Shown: positions 6,256 through 9,098 of the stretch, one piece after another
Numbering within the stretch: the stretch's first letter is position 1
Layout: each line of letters opens with the position of its first letter
Assembly (NCBI GenBank): GCA_016873595.1
Contig: VGWZ01000073.1
Span: 1 to 9,098 of the forward strand
From: Nitrospira sp.
GTDB lineage: Bacteria; Nitrospirota; Thermodesulfovibrionia; Thermodesulfovibrionales; SM23-35
Reading direction: 5' to 3'
Length of the DNA stretch: 9,098 bases
Translations under genes and position numbers: made by a program
The notes under the pieces: generated by a model
Databases searched by the model: none
Told to the model about the DNA's origin: nothing
Seen by the model: only the letters and a program-made list of their open reading frames with translations

Positions 6256-7095
6256 TTAAAAATGTGCACCACACTGGAATAAATCAGCTGAATGGACATA
6301 TTCCCTACTCTTTTCAATAATTTTGTTACTCGCATAATTGGTCATAGTCCCATTTTTTATATGCCACTCTTTGTTGTGATGCAGACAAAACTCTATTACC
6401 TGTTGACCGAGAAAATCATAGAAATTCTTATGGGCTGGATACCGTGCAACCGCTGCATTATAATTGAGTCTTCCAAAGATAATTTTATCCACGAATGAAA
6501 TAGATTCCAAGATGTCATTAAAATTCTGATTAACTATATTAGGCGTAGGATAAGGCTCAATACTTACCCACGTCTTTTTGCCTTTCTTGTGCAGATGATA
6601 AAGACTATTAATTCTTTCTTTATAAGGAGATGAAAAAGGTTCATATGCCTTTCTGAAATCTTCATCGAGGGAAACAAGGGTAATTCCAAATTCATTTTTC
6701 CCATTCACCCCTGCCAATTCTAAAGGCAAAAGTCCTTTTGTCAAAGCAGTACATTTTATCCCTGATGCATTCAACATTTCGATTAATTGTATGCTCAAAT
6801 TCGATACTGCCTCATAGCCATACATGAAAGGGTCAGTGCTAAAACATAAATGTACGAATTTTATTTTGTCTTTATGTCTCGGAATTTCTTTTTCCAGCAG
6901 ATCAGGAGCATTTGCAACAATTTTTGGCTTAATCCATTCTTCGTAGTTTTTTACCTTGCCGAATCTTTTAGCCATCATCATTGCATAACAGGGATACAAA
7001 CATCCGTGAGAACAGCCTTCTATATGGTTAATTGTGTAGTCGCCGTACTCAACACCAGTCTTGTAGAGCAAGGATTTTCTATATATATATTGCAC
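6256..7095 (-). CDS. Radical-SAM-like protein with three-Cys motif, partner of TcmP
   Basis: This is a 279-residue protein related to the SPL/DUF5131-type branch of radical SAM proteins. The cluster-binding motif is GCSHGCLYPCYAMMMAKRFG (27-46) with C28, C32 and C36. The spacing is CX3CX3C, one residue longer than the standard CX3CX2C, and the following CYA..MAKR matches the branch. Other family marks are VHLCFSTDPFMYGYE (81-95), TALTKG (116-121), FGITLVSLDEDFR (136-148) and TWVSIEPYPTP (175-185). These are the successive TIM-barrel strands, with a short C-terminal part instead of an auxiliary-cluster domain. Members bind a [4Fe-4S] cluster and S-adenosylmethionine to start radical chemistry; the substrate here is unknown. 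The GTG start at 7095 is supported by AAGGAG 7 nt upstream, lying in the last codons of tcmP, with only 2 bp between the genes. The coupling implies a shared function with TcmP. Confidence 0.8.
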   Translation of the reverse strand: MQYIYRKSLLYKTGVEYGDYTINHIEGCSHGCLYPCYAMMMAKRFGKVKNYEEWIKPKIVANAPDLLEKEIPRHKDKIKFVHLCFSTDPFMYGYEAVSNLSIQLIEMLNASGIKCTALTKGLLPLELAGVNGKNEFGITLVSLDEDFRKAYEPFSSPYKERINSLYHLHKKGKKTWVSIEPYPTPNIVNQNFNDILESISFVDKIIFGRLNYNAAVARYPAHKNFYDFLGQQVIEFCLHHNKEWHIKNGTMTNYASNKIIEKSREYVHSADLFQCGAHF

Positions 7096-7097
7096 AG

Positions 7098-8195
7098 CTA
7101 TTCTCCTTTAAAGGAAATTATATCATTCAATTCGATGCTTTTTCTTTTCCTACCGGTTGGAGTTAGTTCTGGCGTTCTTTTTACTTTAATCTCTTTCCCC
7201 TCCATATCCTTTAAGGTATTTTTAATATCGCTTTCCAAAAATGGCACTGAATCTATATTTTCAACAAGCAAGTCCTCATATCTTTTCTTTAATCCCTGAT
7301 ATTTTCGCAGGAGAAAGTTTTTTATTTCGCTTGTCTTTATATCTTTCAATTCAAAGAAGCTGATATGCCCATGTTTTGGTCCGGAAAACTCTATGTCTCC
7401 ATAATTAAACTTTGCAAAAGAAGACTTCATAATTGAGCAGCCCTTAAAATGCTTTGTGAGATGGAATAAATAATAATATGTTCGTTCCCTGTCAGGAAAA
7501 CATATTCTATATGGGAACACATAATCTGCGATTTCCTTTAATTTTTTCCTATAGAGGCTAACGATCTTCTGTTCTCTCTGAGCGCCAGTGATATTCCTTA
7601 ATGCCTTCCATTCTCTGCAACCAAATAGTTCATTTAAAGTCATTTCCAGGTTATCACTTAAAAATCTGTTTATCTGAGTGAACATAAAATTGAGCAATAT
7701 CTCCGATTTGGGGATCGACATGATTCTCTTTAAAGTCTTGTATCTTATTTTGAAACCAAAGGGGTCAATAAAGAAGAATGTTGGGTTTAGATGCTCTCGG
7801 GCTTTATCAAGGATATCGTTTATAGTCTCATCAAAATCACCTTCGATAATTCTTGGTTTAGTCTTTAGATTTTTGTACTGAAATATCTGCTGAATATTTT
7901 CAATATTAGCCTTATCCTGTTCAATGATGACAATGTTAACTTTTCTACCTAAATTGGCTTCGTGCTTCTCAATTATTTCTGCCGCGAGTATCGGAGACCC
8001 ATAATAAATATTATCTTTTTCAAGGTATGCACCACTACCAGCATAGCAGTCGAAATAATTCAGCTCATTCCATTTCCCGAGAATTTTTACCCATTTGTCA
8101 AAATATTCCTGAAAAACAAAGTGTTTGATTTTTGTTTGGGGTTCATATTCCCAGAAGAAAAAATTATAGCCTTCCCTATAAATCTTCTCCATCAT
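7098..8195 (-). CDS. tcmP: Three-Cys-motif partner protein TcmP (methyltransferase-like fold)
   Basis: This 365-residue protein matches the TcmP family, named for its constant position beside a three-Cys-motif radical-SAM-like protein, as here. Visible marks: KHFVFQEYFDKWVKIL (24-39); the Rossmann-type glycine loop YFDCYAGSGAY (47-57); YYGSPILAAEII (64-75); the acidic end of strand two IEQD (91-94); EGDF (118-121); FFFIDPFGFK (140-149), where methyltransferases have motif IV; and LTKHFKGCSIMKSSF (246-260). The layout suggests S-adenosylmethionine binding, but activity and target are not known for the family. The C-terminal about 80 residues are basic, helical and could bind nucleic acid. The start is MM at 8195/8192 behind GAGAAGAG; a candidate extended -10 promoter lies about 40 bp upstream. 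The last codons contain the ribosome site of the next gene. It is first in the AT-rich block. Confidence 0.85.
   Translation of the reverse strand: MMEKIYREGYNFFFWEYEPQTKIKHFVFQEYFDKWVKILGKWNELNYFDCYAGSGAYLEKDNIYYGSPILAAEIIEKHEANLGRKVNIVIIEQDKANIENIQQIFQYKNLKTKPRIIEGDFDETINDILDKAREHLNPTFFFIDPFGFKIRYKTLKRIMSIPKSEILLNFMFTQINRFLSDNLEMTLNELFGCREWKALRNITGAQREQKIVSLYRKKLKEIADYVFPYRICFPDRERTYYYLFHLTKHFKGCSIMKSSFAKFNYGDIEFSGPKHGHISFFELKDIKTSEIKNFLLRKYQGLKKRYEDLLVENIDSVPFLESDIKNTLKDMEGKEIKVKRTPELTPTGRKRKSIELNDIISFKGE
7103..7108 (-). promoter_or_regulatory. Ribosome binding site of the radical-SAM gene, inside tcmP
   Basis: AAGGAG on the minus strand lies 7 nt before the GTG at 7095 and within the Lys-Gly-Glu end codons of tcmP. 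It fixes the GTG start and shows tight translational coupling of the pair. Confidence 0.75.
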
Positions 8196-8232
8196 CTCTT
8201 CTCTTTCATAACAACACCTTTAAATCCAAACA

Positions 8233-8241
8233 ATTATAGCA
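8233..8241 (-). promoter_or_regulatory. Extended -10 promoter upstream of tcmP
   Basis: TGCTATAAT on the minus strand is a perfect extended -10 (TGnTATAAT) in the 79-bp gap between the DUF6504-like gene and tcmP. The -35 region at 17 bp (GGTATT) is poor, as is usual for extended -10 promoters. Transcription would begin near 8226, about 30 nt before the tcmP ATG. This gives the cassette its own transcription, separate from lexA. Confidence 0.5.
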
Positions 8242-8274
8242 GTATGGATATTCATAATACCTTCTTTTTTCCCT

Positions 8275-8514
8275 CTACACCTCCAAGTTCTCCAGCCTCC
8301 ACAAAAGCGAGGTAGTATCAAAGCTCAGCTCGTAGAGTGTCTTTCCATCTGACACGGAGAAATGATAGATTGTGCTCTGGCCTTCTTTTGTCATCCAGAA
8401 ATAGGTGATCTCTTTTACCGCAAAAAGCCTTCCAGTCCATTTAAATTTTACCGGCCTTATTTTATAAGGCAAACCAAAGGAAGCGATAACGCTTATAGTC
8501 TCTCCAATGTGCAT
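8275..8514 (-). CDS. DUF6504-like small protein downstream of lexA
   Basis: This small, strand-rich protein (79 residues from the ATG, 80 from a GTG one codon earlier) has the pattern I associate with DUF6504: an opening ETISVIASFG strand, RPVKFKWTGRLFAVKEI (20-36 from the ATG), an ITYFW strand, and YHFSVSDGKTLYELSFDTTSLLWRLENL at the end. No function is known; the beta-rich form fits a small barrel or nucleic-acid or partner-binding domain. The ATG at 8514 overlaps the lexA stop (TGATG), with AAGGA (8526-8522) 7 nt upstream. The GTG at 8517 has only 4 nt, so I prefer the ATG. The overlap implies coupled translation with lexA and so SOS control. The family name is from memory of the pattern and is less sure than the gene itself. 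Confidence 0.65.
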   Translation of the reverse strand: MHIGETISVIASFGLPYKIRPVKFKWTGRLFAVKEITYFWMTKEGQSTIYHFSVSDGKTLYELSFDTTSLLWRLENLEV

Positions 8515-9098
8515 CACAATTTCCTTATGACCCCTATAACCTTGCCTACTATGCTCACCTCATCAGGCTTGTAGGTTACCGGCTTCATCATTTTGTTTGC
8601 TGGTATAAGGGTTACAGATCCCCTCTTTACAGATATTTTCTTGACTGTGGCTTCCTCACCAATAAGCACAACTCCTACCTCTCCACTTGTGATCTCCTTC
8701 TGAGGCCTTACTACTACATAATCTCCGTCAAATATTCCCGCCTCTACCATGCTGTCACCTTTTATTCTCAGTACAAAGGCATTACTATCCTTAAATAGGT
8801 TTTTGTCAAGGAGCATATGACTTTCTATCTCTTCTATAGCCAGGATAGGCTCCCCTGCCGTTATCCTTCCTGCAACAGGCAACTCTACCGCATCTTTCTG
8901 CCTTAATCCTATGATCTCGATGCCTCTTGATTTAAGAGGGTTTATGCGTATAACGCCTTTTCTCCCAAGTGCGATAAGATGTCCTCTGGCAGCAGGCCAG
9001 GTAAAACCGAAATGTTCCCCTATCTCCCTCATTGTCGGTGGATATCCATGGTCTTTCACATAGGATTTGAGGAACTCAATAATCTTCTTCTGTCTCTC
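8514..9098 (-). CDS. lexA: LexA repressor (N-terminus outside window)
   Basis: The frame is open to the last base of the window (first visible residues ERQKKIIEFLKSY), so the start lies beyond 9098. LexA represses SOS genes and is inactivated when RecA filaments trigger self-cleavage. The N-terminal winged helix-turn-helix is visible (GYPPTMREIGEHFGF at about 18-32, then the recognition helix and LGRKGVIR). The linker ends in the cleavage site RITAGEP (Ala81-Gly82). The S24-type protease domain has its nucleophile in GDSM (Ser116) and its general base in ATVKKI (Lys153). It ends VIGVIRKL, as LexA proteins do. Numbers count from the first visible codon. All catalytic parts are intact. A DUF6504-like gene overlaps its stop codon. 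Its promoter and any self-operator are outside the window, so the binding sequence cannot be read here. Confidence 0.95.
   Translation of the reverse strand, partial: ERQKKIIEFLKSYVKDHGYPPTMREIGEHFGFTWPAARGHLIALGRKGVIRINPLKSRGIEIIGLRQKDAVELPVAGRITAGEPILAIEEIESHMLLDKNLFKDSNAFVLRIKGDSMVEAGIFDGDYVVVRPQKEITSGEVGVVLIGEEATVKKISVKRGSVTLIPANKMMKPVTYKPDEVSIVGKVIGVIRKL

Noticed and set aside
1..9098. CRISPR array, tRNA or rRNA genes
   Set aside because: No regularly spaced direct repeats with unique spacers and no tRNA- or rRNA-like segments were seen; the repeats present are interspersed palindromes.

Overview
This window looks like a chromosomal segment of an anaerobic, probably Nitrospirota/Thermodesulfovibrionia-like or related environmental bacterium. 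That is inferred from the SOS genes, the IS1182-type transposase remnant and the interspersed 'TGTCATTCTGAG' and 'gacgaagcaatct' type repeats, which I recall from such genomes; it is not proven. All supported genes are on the minus strand, so transcription runs from high to low coordinates.

Layout in transcription order. (a) 9098-8275: the 3' part of lexA (SOS repressor), overlapping a small DUF6504-like gene. (b) 8241-4266: an AT-rich block with its own candidate extended -10 promoter. It holds a TcmP-family protein (methyltransferase-like fold), a radical-SAM-like protein with a CX3CX3C triad, an unrecognised 91-aa protein, an Apea-like HEPN protein with an RX4H ribonuclease motif, and an unrecognised helical 188-aa protein. 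A doubtful 34-codon ORF and two hairpins lie just before the last gene. (c) 4220-4061: a roughly 160-bp MITE-like repeat with hairpin ends. (d) 3991-2241: a hotdog-fold thioesterase followed 14 bp later by dinB (DNA polymerase IV). (e) 2174-748: a broken IS1182-family transposase whose 5' end has been replaced by a different interspersed repeat; a lone copy of the MITE end lies just beyond its 3' side. (f) 582-1: a CBS-CBS-ACT (AcuB-like) protein, cut by the window edge.

How the genes fit together. LexA and DinB are SOS-response partners: LexA is the self-cleaving repressor and Pol IV the translesion polymerase it commonly controls. Between them sits a compact cassette of different base composition (about 30% GC in a sampled HEPN line against about 52% in a sampled lexA line). 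I infer that an accessory cassette inserted between SOS genes that may once have been closer together. The TcmP/radical-SAM pair is a recognised but poorly characterised pairing. Its linkage here to a HEPN RNase-like gene and two small unknown genes makes a candidate defence, toxin-antitoxin or RNA-modification system, and this is the most interesting part of the window. Its function is not established by the sequence.
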